DNA from: Actinomyces sp. oral taxon 414
Lineage (GTDB): Bacteria > Actinomycetota > Actinomycetes > Actinomycetales > Actinomycetaceae
Direction of reading: 5' to 3'
Assembly (NCBI RefSeq): GCF_001278845.1
Contig: NZ_CP012590.1
Coordinates: 2,480,001-2,544,000, forward strand
Length of the DNA stretch: 64,000 nt
Position 1 is the stretch's first letter. Every line of letters starts with the position of its first letter. Position numbers and translations under genes: made by a program. Under the pieces are notes generated by a model. The model saw only the letters and a list, made by a program, of their open reading frames with translations, had not been told where the DNA came from and made no database searches. Of the stretch, positions 18,592 through 29,155 are shown piece after piece.

Positions 18592-20100
18592 CTACCAGGC
18601 GCCGTAGTCGATCTGGTCCTGGGCGGCGGAGCGGATCGGGTCCATCATCGAGTAGCCGGCGTCGCCCGGGCAGGTGGTGTAGCCGACGTCGCGGTGGGCG
18701 GAGATGACGTCCAGGTCGATGGTCTGGCCCCTCCGGTACTTCTGGGTCGCGCGGAAGGTGAAGCGGGAGGAGCCGTAGGCGTCCACGACGCCGGCCCGGC
18801 CGAGGAACCATCCGGCCATCTGGCCGACGCGCTCGATCTGGATCTCGGAGGGGTCGGTCGAGCTGTAGTTGCCCATCATGGAGATGCCCATGGTGCCGGT
18901 GTTGGCGCCGTAGGCGTGTCCGCCGACGACCATGGTGCCGGGGTCGGAGTCGAGGGTGCCGTAGCGCCCCTCGAAGACCTGCCCGTACTTGTCCACCAGG
19001 AAGTTGTAGCCGATGTCCCCCCAGCCCAGGACGACGGCGTGGTAGTAGTAGATGCCCCGTACGATCGAGGGGGACTGCTCGGGGGTGTAGTCGTTGGTGC
19101 CCGCGGTGTGGTGGACGATGACGTGGTCGGCGGGGACGTAGTTCGGCCTCCAGTTCAGGTAGGCGGGGTTCGCGCCCCACTCCTCGCGCGTGGTCACGAG
19201 CGCCGACGGGTCGTCCGTCTCGGCGGCGGGGATGACGGACGGGAGCCGAGCGGCGCTCGCGCCGGCCGGAGCCCCGGCGGATCCCCGATCGTCCCGCCGG
19301 TCCGACTGCACGGCGGCAACGGCGGAGACGGCGGTCTCATCCCCGGGCGCCGCGGCCCGCCCATCCGCGGGCTCGTCGGCGGCCAGGCCCGTCGGCTCGG
19401 CCCCGACGGCCCACCCGTCCGCGGCCCCCAGGTCCCTCTCCCCCGAGGCATGGTCGGGCACGAGGGCGAGGGTGAGGTCGGCCGGCAGGGCGGAGGCGTC
19501 CCCGACGACGGAGGCCTGGACGGCGTCGGCGCCGCCGGTGACGAGCTCGTCGGTGCCCGCGCGTCCGACGCCGTCGTCGCGTCCGGCGTCGGAGGGCTCG
19601 TTGAGGTACCAGGGGGACCACTGGCCGTCCTGACGCACGCGCAGGTAGATGTGCACGCCGTCGGGCGGGGCGTCGCTCTCACCGCCGATCCACGTGAAAC
19701 CGGCGATGAGGAAGTCGTCGACCTGCAGTGGGTCGGTCAGGATGACGGCATCGCGCTCGGGGTCGACGTCGTCGGCCGCGGAGTCAGCGATGTCGGTCCC
19801 GGGGTCGACGTCGCCGGCGGCGGCCGTCAGGGCGCCGACCGCGCCGGTGTTCGCCCGGGCCGCGACCCCGGAGGCCCGCGCCCCGTCGAGTCCGGAGCGC
19901 GCGATCTCCGTAGGGCGCCCGGACTGCGTGGTCAGGTCCAGGAGCTGGACCGGCGCGGGGTCCGCGGACGCGCTCCCGGCCGAGACGGACGGGGCATGGG
20001 GGGAGGACGGGGCGCCGGGGGAGACGGGGGCGGAGGCGACGAGGCCCGCGAGGATCATGGGCACGACGAGGGCGGGGCGTAGGTATCGGGGGATCGGCAT
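18592..20100 (-). CDS. Secreted PGRP-type N-acetylmuramoyl-L-alanine amidase (502 aa)
   Basis: Signal peptide PRYLRPALVVPMILAGLVAS, then ~280 residues of Ala/Asp-rich sequence including a beta-rich stretch (DDFLIAGFTWIGGES...SPWYLN), then a C-terminal amidase_2/PGRP domain: REEWGANPAYLNW, HVIVHHTAG, GWGDIGYNFLVDKYG, ISAHRDVGYTTCPGD. The zinc ligands expected of active amidases (His in VHHTAG, His in SAHRD, Cys in TCPGD) and the Tyr are present, so it should cleave the lactyl-Ala bond of peptidoglycan outside the cell. GAAGGAG sits 4 bases before ATG 20100. The layout matches actinobacterial proteins of this kind. Confidence 0.9.
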   Translation of the reverse strand: MPIPRYLRPALVVPMILAGLVASAPVSPGAPSSPHAPSVSAGSASADPAPVQLLDLTTQSGRPTEIARSGLDGARASGVAARANTGAVGALTAAAGDVDPGTDIADSAADDVDPERDAVILTDPLQVDDFLIAGFTWIGGESDAPPDGVHIYLRVRQDGQWSPWYLNEPSDAGRDDGVGRAGTDELVTGGADAVQASVVGDASALPADLTLALVPDHASGERDLGAADGWAVGAEPTGLAADEPADGRAAAPGDETAVSAVAAVQSDRRDDRGSAGAPAGASAARLPSVIPAAETDDPSALVTTREEWGANPAYLNWRPNYVPADHVIVHHTAGTNDYTPEQSPSIVRGIYYYHAVVLGWGDIGYNFLVDKYGQVFEGRYGTLDSDPGTMVVGGHAYGANTGTMGISMMGNYSSTDPSEIQIERVGQMAGWFLGRAGVVDAYGSSRFTFRATQKYRRGQTIDLDVISAHRDVGYTTCPGDAGYSMMDPIRSAAQDQIDYGAW

Positions 20101-21399
<1,299 letters not shown>

Positions 21400-21421
21400 G
21401 CGGGGCCGGCCCGGAAGCTCA

Positions 21422-22789
21422 TCACCCGAGGGAGCCGACCGTCCAGGACGTCGGCCTCGTCCCGTCGTTGCCGGGTATGAGAACGGTGGAACCGCCGGGG
21501 GCGAGCACGGGCCGGGAGTAGCCGGGCGCCAGTCCCAGAAGACGGGGGACCTCCTCCTCCCAGTTCATGGCGTACATCTCCGAGCCGTCGCCCTGGGAGC
21601 CGGAGCCCCACACGAGCCAGGTGTCGTTGAGGGAGGCGACGACGCTCGGCGAGATGGTGGACAGCCACAGGGAGGGGGCCTGCTCCGGCTCTTTCCACAC
21701 CCCCAGGAAGGCTCCGCCGTCGGACGGGGAGGTAACGGCCACGACTCTGCGATCCGATGCGGCCCACAGCCCGCTGACGGCCCAGGTTCCGCCGGGGCTG
21801 GAGATGGAGAACAGCGTGGAGGGCCCGCCGCCCCCCTCGGTCAGGCGGCAGACGGTGTCGAGCGCGCCGCCGGGCGCAGACGCCGCGGCGAAAAGCACCC
21901 CGTCATTCAGAGCCGCTGGGAAGTCGCCGTCGGCCACCGCGATGCCACCACCCCCGGAAGCGGGTGCAGTCGGCGCGGTGGAGGCCCCGCCCGGCAGGGG
22001 GAAGCGCAGAATCGAGGTCTTCCAGGAGGATCCGCCTTCAACGCTAACGCTGGAGCAGAAGTAGACATTGGTGGCGGAGCAGGTGGGCAGCGTCTCGCCG
22101 CGGGTGCGCGGAGTGGTGTCCACCCCGTTGAGCGCGCGGGCGGTGCCCAGGTCCGTGACGGCCCCGCCGGCGCGGTCGTAGATCTGCACGGCCCAGTCGT
22201 CGACGTCGGTGACGGCCTGGTTGGCGGGATTGACGGCGCTGGACCGCCAGACGATCCACCGCTCGGTGGCCGTCCCGTCCTGCGGTTCGTAGTAGCCGAC
22301 CCCGTCCCCCACGGGCCTGGGGGTCAGCGATTCGTCCCTCCCGTCCTGCCCCAGCAGGGAGGGGGCGTAGGAGTAGACGTTGTCCGGGGTGGTGGAGGAC
22401 GAGCCGAAAAGGCTGCGCTCGTCCAGGGGCAGGGAGGCGATCCGGGCGAAATCGCCCCCGAGGGTCCACAGGGTCCTGACCTCGGCCGGCGGCGCGGCCG
22501 CGGGCACCACCACCAGCCGCCCGCCCGCTCCCGTGGACAAGGTGAAAGGGATATTGACCGACGGCGTCGCGGTGGAAGCACCGAAGGTCATGGCGGGAGG
22601 GGGCGCCGGTGCGGTGGTCCCGGAGGCCGAGTCGGAATGCGGTGAGCAGCCTCCCGCCGTCAGGGCCAGGCAGGTCAGGAGGGCGCGCCGGCTCAGCCCC
22701 CGCGAGCCGCTCCGACCGCCCGCGGCCGCCGCGCCAATGCCGGCGACCGCATCAGGACGTGTAGATTCCAATATGCTGCTTGCCGTCAT
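21422..22789 (-). CDS. Probable Tat-exported lipoprotein of unknown function (455 aa)
   Basis: The N-terminus has a twin-arginine (SRRALLTCLAL, RR near residues 34-35) followed by TAGGC, a plausible though non-classical lipobox with Cys48, so it is probably anchored outside the membrane. The mature part is rich in Trp/Ser/Gly with repeated strand-like blocks (ERWIVWRSSAVN, WAVQIYDRAGG, GTWAVSGLWAASD, DTWLVWGSGSQ), suggesting a beta-propeller-like fold. No enzyme motif is recognised. Its ATG lies inside the end of the upstream peptidase gene (38-base overlap), preceded by GAGG, which implies cotranscription. Confidence 0.75.
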   Translation of the reverse strand: MTASSILESTRPDAVAGIGAAAAGGRSGSRGLSRRALLTCLALTAGGCSPHSDSASGTTAPAPPPAMTFGASTATPSVNIPFTLSTGAGGRLVVVPAAAPPAEVRTLWTLGGDFARIASLPLDERSLFGSSSTTPDNVYSYAPSLLGQDGRDESLTPRPVGDGVGYYEPQDGTATERWIVWRSSAVNPANQAVTDVDDWAVQIYDRAGGAVTDLGTARALNGVDTTPRTRGETLPTCSATNVYFCSSVSVEGGSSWKTSILRFPLPGGASTAPTAPASGGGGIAVADGDFPAALNDGVLFAAASAPGGALDTVCRLTEGGGGPSTLFSISSPGGTWAVSGLWAASDRRVVAVTSPSDGGAFLGVWKEPEQAPSLWLSTISPSVVASLNDTWLVWGSGSQGDGSEMYAMNWEEEVPRLLGLAPGYSRPVLAPGGSTVLIPGNDGTRPTSWTVGSLG

Positions 22790-24614
22790 TGATGACCTCG
22801 TTCTGCAGGTGGTTCCGGGTGAAGGTGGACAGGCTGGGGTACCAGAAGATCGCCTGGGCGCCGCCCCACAGGGTGTAACCGGGATCGACGAAGGACACGG
22901 CGCCCGTCGAGGAGTCGTAGGAGTCCACCACCATAATGTGCGAGAAGGTGGAGTTGGAGTGGTTGTTGAAGTGGGGGCCGCCGCGCCGCTCCTGCTCATC
23001 GACCACCGTGGGGTAACCGGTCTCATAGGAATGCATGACGGATGTCAGCACCTGGTCCACCGAAGGCGCGTGCAGGGTGTAGTAGGTGGTCCGACCCAGC
23101 CAGGTATTCATTCCATACTCGAATCTGCGGTCGTTGAACGACGTGTAGCCGTAGCCGACCGTGTTCATGTACTGGGGGCCGGCCAGGGCGCCGATGGACA
23201 ACGGCTCGCCGGTGGCGGCCGACTGCCAGGCGCCGAGGTTGCTCAGGACCGTGTACCCCGCCGTCGGGCCGCAGAAGTAGCCGTTGGGCTGGCCCGCCGG
23301 CTGAACGATTCCGTGCGAGTAGAGCCCGGTCGGCATCGGCCCGTCCCAGTAGGAGCCGTGCTGGAAATCCTGCCGGACGACTCCCCGATCCACGTACTCG
23401 TCGGTCTTGGGGAAGCCGCGAGCTCCGCCCTGCCAGCCGTCGGCTCCGTACCGCCCGAGGAAACGGCCCGTCACGAAGTGGGCGCCCGTCGCCCCCGACC
23501 AGTAGGCGACGCCGCGCTCGAAACGCTGGTAGACGCCGCCCGGAGTCCCGGTCACATCCCCGATGGGATAGCCCATGGCCCCGTCCTGCCACCCGTTGCG
23601 GCCGTAGGCGGACAGCATGTCCCCCCACACCGGATGCGCCCCGCCCGGACCGCGGTAGATCACCCCGCCGGCGAAGCGCTGATAGGCGCCGCCCTTGCCC
23701 GCGACCTCGTCCGACGTCGGGAATCCCAGGAAACCGCCCTGCCACCCGTAGCGGCCGAAAGCCCCGAGGACGTCTCCGGAGACGAAGTGGGCGCCCGTCG
23801 CCCCCGACCAGTAGGCGACGCCGCGCTCGAAACGCTGGTAGACGCCGCCCGGAGTCCCGGTCACATCCCCGATGGGATAGCCCATGGCCCCGTCCTGCCA
23901 CCCGTTGCGGCCGTAGGCGGACAGCATGTCCCCCCACACCGGATGCGCCCCGCCCGGACCGCGGTAGATCACCCCGCCGGCGAAGCGCTGATAGGCGCCG
24001 CCCTTGCCCGCGACCTCGTCCGACGTCGGGAATCCCAGGAAACCGCCCTGCCACCCGTAGCGGCCGAAAGCCCCGAGGACGTCTCCGGAGACGAAGTGGG
24101 CGCCCGTCGCCCCCGACCAGTAGGCGACGCCGCGCTCGAAGCGCTGGTAGGCGCCGCCGTTAACCGGGGTCTGGGCGCCGGTGGGCTGCCCCGTGGTCTG
24201 GCTGTGGGCGTGCCAGTACTCCCCGATGGGGCCGCTGACGGCCGGCGGCGCCTGGGGCGCGGCCGCCCGGTCCTGCCCCCGGGGGGCGGGCTGAGGAGCC
24301 GCTTCACCGGCATCCGGCGTCGGCGACGGATCCTGCGACTGCTGCGACGGATCCTCCCGGGCGCCGCCGGTCTCATCATCGCGAGGAGCGGCCCCCTCGG
24401 TCCGGCTCGCCGTGGGCTGCGGGTCGGGGGTCGACCCGTCGCCCGTGGGCGAGGCGGTCGCCCCGGGGGTCGAGGACGGATCAGCGGTCTGTACCGTTCC
24501 CTCCCGCCCCTGGGCCTCGTCCGCCGGCAGTGACGCCGCGGCCGGGAGCGGTCGTGCCCCGACGACGAGAATCAGGACGGCGAGCATCAGAATGGTGCGG
24601 GGCGAACGCGTCAT
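22752..24614 (-). CDS. Secreted LGFP-repeat protein with C39-like cysteine peptidase domain (620 aa)
   Basis: Signal peptide (TILMLAVLILVVGARPLPAAA), a ~90-residue Ser/Thr/Pro/Asp linker, then seven LGFP-type repeats of ~50 residues (for example GAYQRFERGVAYWSG, GAHFVSGDVLGAFGRYGWQG, LGFPTSDE). These repeats bind actinobacterial cell wall in corynebacterial proteins. The C-terminal ~190 residues resemble the peptidase_C39_2 family: GYFCGPTAGYTVLS (Cys near 448), SHIMVVDSYD (His near 559) and SFVDPGYTLWGG (Asp), a complete catalytic triad. It is probably a wall-bound protease or peptidoglycan hydrolase. Start ATG 24614 has GAGGTT upstream. Confidence 0.88.
   Translation of the reverse strand: MTRSPRTILMLAVLILVVGARPLPAAASLPADEAQGREGTVQTADPSSTPGATASPTGDGSTPDPQPTASRTEGAAPRDDETGGAREDPSQQSQDPSPTPDAGEAAPQPAPRGQDRAAAPQAPPAVSGPIGEYWHAHSQTTGQPTGAQTPVNGGAYQRFERGVAYWSGATGAHFVSGDVLGAFGRYGWQGGFLGFPTSDEVAGKGGAYQRFAGGVIYRGPGGAHPVWGDMLSAYGRNGWQDGAMGYPIGDVTGTPGGVYQRFERGVAYWSGATGAHFVSGDVLGAFGRYGWQGGFLGFPTSDEVAGKGGAYQRFAGGVIYRGPGGAHPVWGDMLSAYGRNGWQDGAMGYPIGDVTGTPGGVYQRFERGVAYWSGATGAHFVTGRFLGRYGADGWQGGARGFPKTDEYVDRGVVRQDFQHGSYWDGPMPTGLYSHGIVQPAGQPNGYFCGPTAGYTVLSNLGAWQSAATGEPLSIGALAGPQYMNTVGYGYTSFNDRRFEYGMNTWLGRTTYYTLHAPSVDQVLTSVMHSYETGYPTVVDEQERRGGPHFNNHSNSTFSHIMVVDSYDSSTGAVSFVDPGYTLWGGAQAIFWYPSLSTFTRNHLQNEVINDGKQHIGIYTS
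23473..24140. repeat. Exact 309-bp tandem duplication inside the LGFP gene
   Basis: The 309-bp unit at 23473-23781 is repeated without visible mismatch at 23782-24090, and the first 50 bases recur at 24091-24140, so 359 bases are identical at an offset of 309. It encodes 103 residues, two LGFP repeats, in frame. Perfect identity at third codon positions shows a recent event or gene conversion. Confidence 0.93.
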
Positions 24615-24697
24615 AGTAACCTCACGACGTCGGGCGACTCGGGCTGGGCCTTGATCGTATATTCTTCTGGGACGAAGCGCATCCTCCTGGTCTCGCG

Positions 24698-26788
24698 TCA
24701 CCGCCACCGGGTCCGTGCGCGCGGCGACGGCGGGCGTCCCTTCCAGTCCCGCCCCGCGGTCACTTCATCGCACGCGGTGATGCGGTAGACGACCGCGGTG
24801 TCGATCCGCGCGATCTCCTCGAAACCGACCGAGGTGTCGACGTCGTAGTATCCGGGGTAGAGCCAATATATCTCCATGGGATCCACGTCGGAGTCCTCGT
24901 AGTACAGCGGCGTGCCGGACTGTGCTCTAATGATGTCGCACACCTTCTTATCGGTAGCTATGTTTCTGAAGTGGTACCCGAGGTATCGCTGCTCGGGCCT
25001 GTTGGAGTTGTCGATGATGATCGTACGGTTCATGCTCTGCCCGTCGGTGAGCACCGGAATCAATCCGGCCCCGGTATTGGGTGCACCGAAGACGACGGCT
25101 CCGTCGAACAAATATCGCATGTCGCCCTCGAGCAGATCCTGTTCCTCGTCACTGACCCAGGGCGAGTACGCAAGCGAGGCCTCATCGTAGCCGTGCCTCA
25201 CCCAGACGTCGTTGAAGGCGACCGAGGCGGCGGCGAGGATGGTGGCGAGCGCTGGCACCAGGACCGCAGCCGCCGCGCGCCACCGCCGTCCCTCCCCGGC
25301 GATGCGCTCGACGAGCGCCTGGCATCCGACGGCGGCGAGGACGCCGACCACGAGAACGAGAACCGACAGGAACCTGCTGGGATCCGCCCACCATCCGCCG
25401 GTGAACGCGGACAGCGGCGGCACCGGGAAGAAGGCGAGCGCCGTCAACCCGGCCGCGCAGGCCCAGACCACGGGCAGGGCCCAGTGCCTTCTGCGCAGAA
25501 GATGGACGACGCCGATCACGGCCAGAAGGATGAGGGGCGCATAGAGGAGAGGCGGCCCCTCCTGCGGGGCCAGCAGCAGAATCTCCGTCAGGGACTGCTG
25601 CGGATGGGGCCGGACGCGCTTGAAGTCGGCCATGCGCTGCAGCTGCGGTATCGTGCAGATCACGACGAGGGGGAGCAGGCAGAGCAGCGCCGTACTCAAG
25701 GAGCGCCGCATAGCGGCACAGGTGCGCCCGCCGACTCCCATCGCAAGCCGGGCGAACGCCCGGATCGCCCCCAGCGCGCAGGCGGTCACGACCAGCCACT
25801 GCCCACCGCCCGGATGCGCCGCCGTCAGGCCGATGGACAGGGCGCCGCCGAGAAGAATCAGGGTGCGCGGCCGGACCGTGCGCGCCGCGTCGAACAGCAC
25901 CGTCAGGGCGCCTGGGATGAGTGCGGCGGCCAGCCCGGCGGGGGCCTGACCGTTATAGAAGAACGTGAATCCCGGCATCCACATCGTGGTGATCCCCAGC
26001 AGCCCGGCGAGGGAGCAGGTCCACCAGCGCAGACCGATCGCCCTGGTCAGGAGCACGAGCGAGGCGGGAAGAAGCACCGCGCCGATGCACAGCAGTTCGG
26101 CATTGAAGGCTGTGGGCACATCCGTAGGACCGAGGAGCAGCGCCGCGAGGGCGTGGAAGGTCGAGGGGTAGAACGCGCTTCCGCTGATCGCCCAGGAGGA
26201 GGTCAGCACCGAGGCGTCGCCGGTGGCTCCGATCTCCTCAATCAGATTGAGATGGAACATGACGTCGTGATTCTGCAAGATCGCGTCCGTCCGCCCCATG
26301 ATGCGCAGGACGAGGCCTCCCTGCAGGAGGGCCGCCGGGGCGGTCGCAATGGCGAGGCGGCGCAGGACGGTTCCCAATGACTCCCCGCGGGGGGAGGACT
26401 CCCCCTCGGGGGTCTTCTCGTCGGAGGGCTCCCCCTCGGACCGGACCCCGGTGCCGGCACAGCCCCGACGACGCCGTCGGAGCACCTCGACGGGGAGGAG
26501 GACCGCCATGATGAGAACGAGCGCGGCCGACGCCGTCCCCCGGTTCCACGCGACCCCCGCGCGTTCGAAGAGGACCGTCGCCGCCGTGACCATGAAGACG
26601 GTGAGCACCGGCGAGGCGCCGAGCAGGGCGAGCGGTCGGGCGCGGAAGACGGACAGGACACATGCCCCGGGCAGGAAGAGGATTACAGTGGCGAGGACGC
26701 ACAGCCCCGCGAATACGACATACGTTAACAAGGCTGCCTCATATCGGCTGTGGGAATCAGGTCGGGCGACGAACGAGGACGCCACCAT
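24698..26788 (-). CDS. DUF6541-like polytopic membrane protein, copy 1 (up to 696 aa)
   Basis: Large membrane protein of unknown function with ~14 hydrophobic segments. Key shared blocks are QNHDVMFHLNLIEEIGATGD, SAFYPSTFHALAALLLG and a C-terminal WLYPGYYDVDTS...VVYRITAC. The same three blocks recur in the genes at 27050 and 30539. An Asp-x2-[FY]-His in the first large external loop is reminiscent of the acidic residue of GT-C glycosyltransferases, so a glycosyltransferase or polymerase role is plausible but unproven. The start is uncertain: ATG 26788 is listed, but TTG 26731 has GAGG 5 bases upstream and would begin right at the first helix, as in the paralogues. Confidence 0.75.
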   Translation of the reverse strand: MVASSFVARPDSHSRYEAALLTYVVFAGLCVLATVILFLPGACVLSVFRARPLALLGASPVLTVFMVTAATVLFERAGVAWNRGTASAALVLIMAVLLPVEVLRRRRRGCAGTGVRSEGEPSDEKTPEGESSPRGESLGTVLRRLAIATAPAALLQGGLVLRIMGRTDAILQNHDVMFHLNLIEEIGATGDASVLTSSWAISGSAFYPSTFHALAALLLGPTDVPTAFNAELLCIGAVLLPASLVLLTRAIGLRWWTCSLAGLLGITTMWMPGFTFFYNGQAPAGLAAALIPGALTVLFDAARTVRPRTLILLGGALSIGLTAAHPGGGQWLVVTACALGAIRAFARLAMGVGGRTCAAMRRSLSTALLCLLPLVVICTIPQLQRMADFKRVRPHPQQSLTEILLLAPQEGPPLLYAPLILLAVIGVVHLLRRRHWALPVVWACAAGLTALAFFPVPPLSAFTGGWWADPSRFLSVLVLVVGVLAAVGCQALVERIAGEGRRWRAAAAVLVPALATILAAASVAFNDVWVRHGYDEASLAYSPWVSDEEQDLLEGDMRYLFDGAVVFGAPNTGAGLIPVLTDGQSMNRTIIIDNSNRPEQRYLGYHFRNIATDKKVCDIIRAQSGTPLYYEDSDVDPMEIYWLYPGYYDVDTSVGFEEIARIDTAVVYRITACDEVTAGRDWKGRPPSPRARTRWR

Positions 26789-27049
26789 CCTATGGGAAGA
26801 CCCCGACGCCGCACACCGCCGGGACGGCTCAGTCATGGCGCACGGCGCCGAGGGCCAGGGGTCCGGGCGGGTGGCGGCCCGTTCCCCGAACCCCACCGGG
26901 ACCTCGGTCGGGGGCACGGGGTGGCGTGGGCTCCGAAGATCCTGGAGGTCAGGAGGTTGAAGACCTTGTCGCCGATCTCACGGTCCGGCTGGTGGGAGCT
27001 CTTCTCCCGATCGCCGCGCCGCACGATCGCCCCGGCGGCCAGGGGCGGA

Positions 27050-29113
27050 TCAGCCGCAGGCAGTGATGCGCCACAGGGCCACGGCCCCGCGTCCGGTGTC
27101 CGCCCAGCTCACCAGCTCCATGCCCCTCGTCGACCAGGCGGCGAGCCGATCATCCCAGCGCAGGGAGGCGTTGCCATAGCGCAGGCCGTGCGGGCTGCGC
27201 TCGACGCTCACGTAGTACTGGGCGCCCAGCCGTTTCACGAGGTCGCAGGTGGCCGAGCCGGGGCTCGGATCCGGGGCCGCCCGCGCCAGGTCCAGCTCCG
27301 CACTGCCCGCCATGGGATGGACCCGGGTGGGGTAGACCAGCTCGACGTCGGCCACCAGGCCCAGATAGGTCACGCCGCGCGACGGCGAGCCGACGACGAC
27401 GGCGCCGGCGGGCAGCACGTCGCCGACGGAGGCGTAGAAGGCCAGTTCCTGGGGGGTCGTGAGCGTGCCGAAGGCGATCCGCTCGGCGTCGTAGACGCTG
27501 CGGGCGAGCGCGATCTGGAGGGGGATCCGACCGATCACGGCCACCAGCGCGAGCGAGACCAGCACCGCGGCGGGTCTGCGCAGCCGCCCCGGGCGCACGG
27601 CGCCGCCGGGCGACAGCAGTGCGACGGCGCCGTGGGCCGCCAGCACGAGCATGGGAATGAGCAGCACCGGTTCGATGCGGCTCTTCTGCAGGTACCACGG
27701 GAAGCCGACCTGGCGCCCGGGCCACTGGGGGCCGCCGACGAGGACGACGAGGACCAGCGCGACGAGCGCGGCCGCCGCCCACGGGCACACGCGCTCGTCG
27801 CGAGCGCCGCGCAGGCCCAAGACCGCCAGCGCGAGCAGTACGACGCCCACGGGCAGGCCGTGGGAGGCCAGCGGCCCGTACTGGGGCAGATCGATGAGCG
27901 CCTGGAAGAATGTGCCCACGGCCGAGCCGCCCTCGCGCTCGTAATTGAACATGGTGGTCAGCGGCCCGCGCATCGTCCACGCCCCGGCGGCGGCGGCCAG
28001 GGCGGCCGCCACGAGGCAGACCAGTGCGATCAGCCGGGTCCTCCCGCCGCGGCGCAGCAGCTTAGCCACAGCGCCGACGGCGACGGGCAGGAGCAGGATC
28101 GCGGCGTTGAACAGGCCGGTGCCGTGAGCCAGCGCGACGCCCAGGACCGCCAGGACGGCCGGCACCGCCGCCTGCGCGCGCCCGTGGCGCTGCGCGGCGG
28201 CGCGGCGGGCGCGCACGACCAGGGTGAGAGCACCGGGCAGGGCGACGACGCTCAGCGCGTAGGGCCATACCGCCAGCGCGGTGAGCAGAAGCACGGGGGC
28301 GCCGGCCGTGGCCGCCGACAGCAGGATGCTCAGCGCCACGGCCTTCTCCCGCGCTCGGTGAGCGGCGCGGGCGTCACGGTCCGCTTCGGCGGCGACGGAT
28401 TCAGCGACGGGAGCCGGTTCGCGCGGGCCGTCGCGCAGCGCCTCGGTCAGGAGCCCGGCGATGCCCAGCGGCCACGCCACCGCCCCGACGACGAGGATCA
28501 TCGCATTAGAGGCCTCCACCGCCCCGCCCGGCAGGAGGGCGACCATGCCGTGCCACACGCTCGGGTAGTAGACGGGGGCGCCCTGGTACAGGGCGGACAG
28601 CCCGCCCAGGCTCGAGGCGCTGCCGCCCTCGCGCACGGCGCCGACCGCGGCCAGGTGGAAGACGGCGTCGAAGGCCTGGGGCGGGGTGGTCGGCGAGCCC
28701 ATGCCGATGATCAGGGCCGCGCCCAGGGCGCACACGGCGGCGCCGACCGCCCCGGTCACGAGCCGGGAGGTCCCAACGTCTCCCGTCGCGTCCGCGCCTC
28801 CCCCCGGGCGCGACGGTGCGGACGGACCGAGGGCGCGGGTGCGCCGTCGTGCGCGCAGCAGCGGGCCGGGCAGGGCCAGGGCGCAGGTCAGGGCGGCGAT
28901 GGCCGCCCACCCCCAAGGGAGCCAGCGCGCGCCGGCCGCGGCCGCGAGGATCTCCGCCAGGCCCACGACGGCCGAGCCGAGGGGGACGGCCGCGCCGGCC
29001 GCCGCCCACCGGCGCAGTCCCCACGCCCGGGCGATGACCAGCCCGGGGCCGAGCAAGAGGATCAGGACGGTCGCCGTCGCCGGGACGGCCCGCCACCAGT
29101 CGAGGGGGCTCAT
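27050..29113 (-). CDS. DUF6541-like polytopic membrane protein, copy 2 (687 aa)
   Basis: The most diverged of three paralogues: AFDAVFHLAAVGAVREGGSAS, PVYYPSVWHGMVALLPGG and the terminal RGAVALWRITACG correspond to the conserved blocks of the other two. It starts MSPLDWWRAVPATATVLILLLGPGLVIARAW, one residue block before the first helix, and has about fourteen helices with Ala/Leu/Gly-rich composition. It lies 42 bases downstream of the sugar dehydrogenase and 261 bases upstream of copy 1; that gap (26789-27049) shows no gene. It is probably part of the polysaccharide assembly machinery; the reaction is unknown. Confidence 0.8.
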   Translation of the reverse strand: MSPLDWWRAVPATATVLILLLGPGLVIARAWGLRRWAAAGAAVPLGSAVVGLAEILAAAAGARWLPWGWAAIAALTCALALPGPLLRARRRTRALGPSAPSRPGGGADATGDVGTSRLVTGAVGAAVCALGAALIIGMGSPTTPPQAFDAVFHLAAVGAVREGGSASSLGGLSALYQGAPVYYPSVWHGMVALLPGGAVEASNAMILVVGAVAWPLGIAGLLTEALRDGPREPAPVAESVAAEADRDARAAHRAREKAVALSILLSAATAGAPVLLLTALAVWPYALSVVALPGALTLVVRARRAAAQRHGRAQAAVPAVLAVLGVALAHGTGLFNAAILLLPVAVGAVAKLLRRGGRTRLIALVCLVAAALAAAAGAWTMRGPLTTMFNYEREGGSAVGTFFQALIDLPQYGPLASHGLPVGVVLLALAVLGLRGARDERVCPWAAAALVALVLVVLVGGPQWPGRQVGFPWYLQKSRIEPVLLIPMLVLAAHGAVALLSPGGAVRPGRLRRPAAVLVSLALVAVIGRIPLQIALARSVYDAERIAFGTLTTPQELAFYASVGDVLPAGAVVVGSPSRGVTYLGLVADVELVYPTRVHPMAGSAELDLARAAPDPSPGSATCDLVKRLGAQYYVSVERSPHGLRYGNASLRWDDRLAAWSTRGMELVSWADTGRGAVALWRITACG

Positions 29114-29155
29114 GCGGTTGCGGCGCGGCGGGGCGCGGGCGACACCGTCACGTCG

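Noticed and set aside
22380..24533. Long plus-strand open frames across the LGFP gene with repeated protein segments
   Set aside because: They are the antisense of the 309-bp duplication; composition and lack of family features show the minus-strand peptidase is the real gene.
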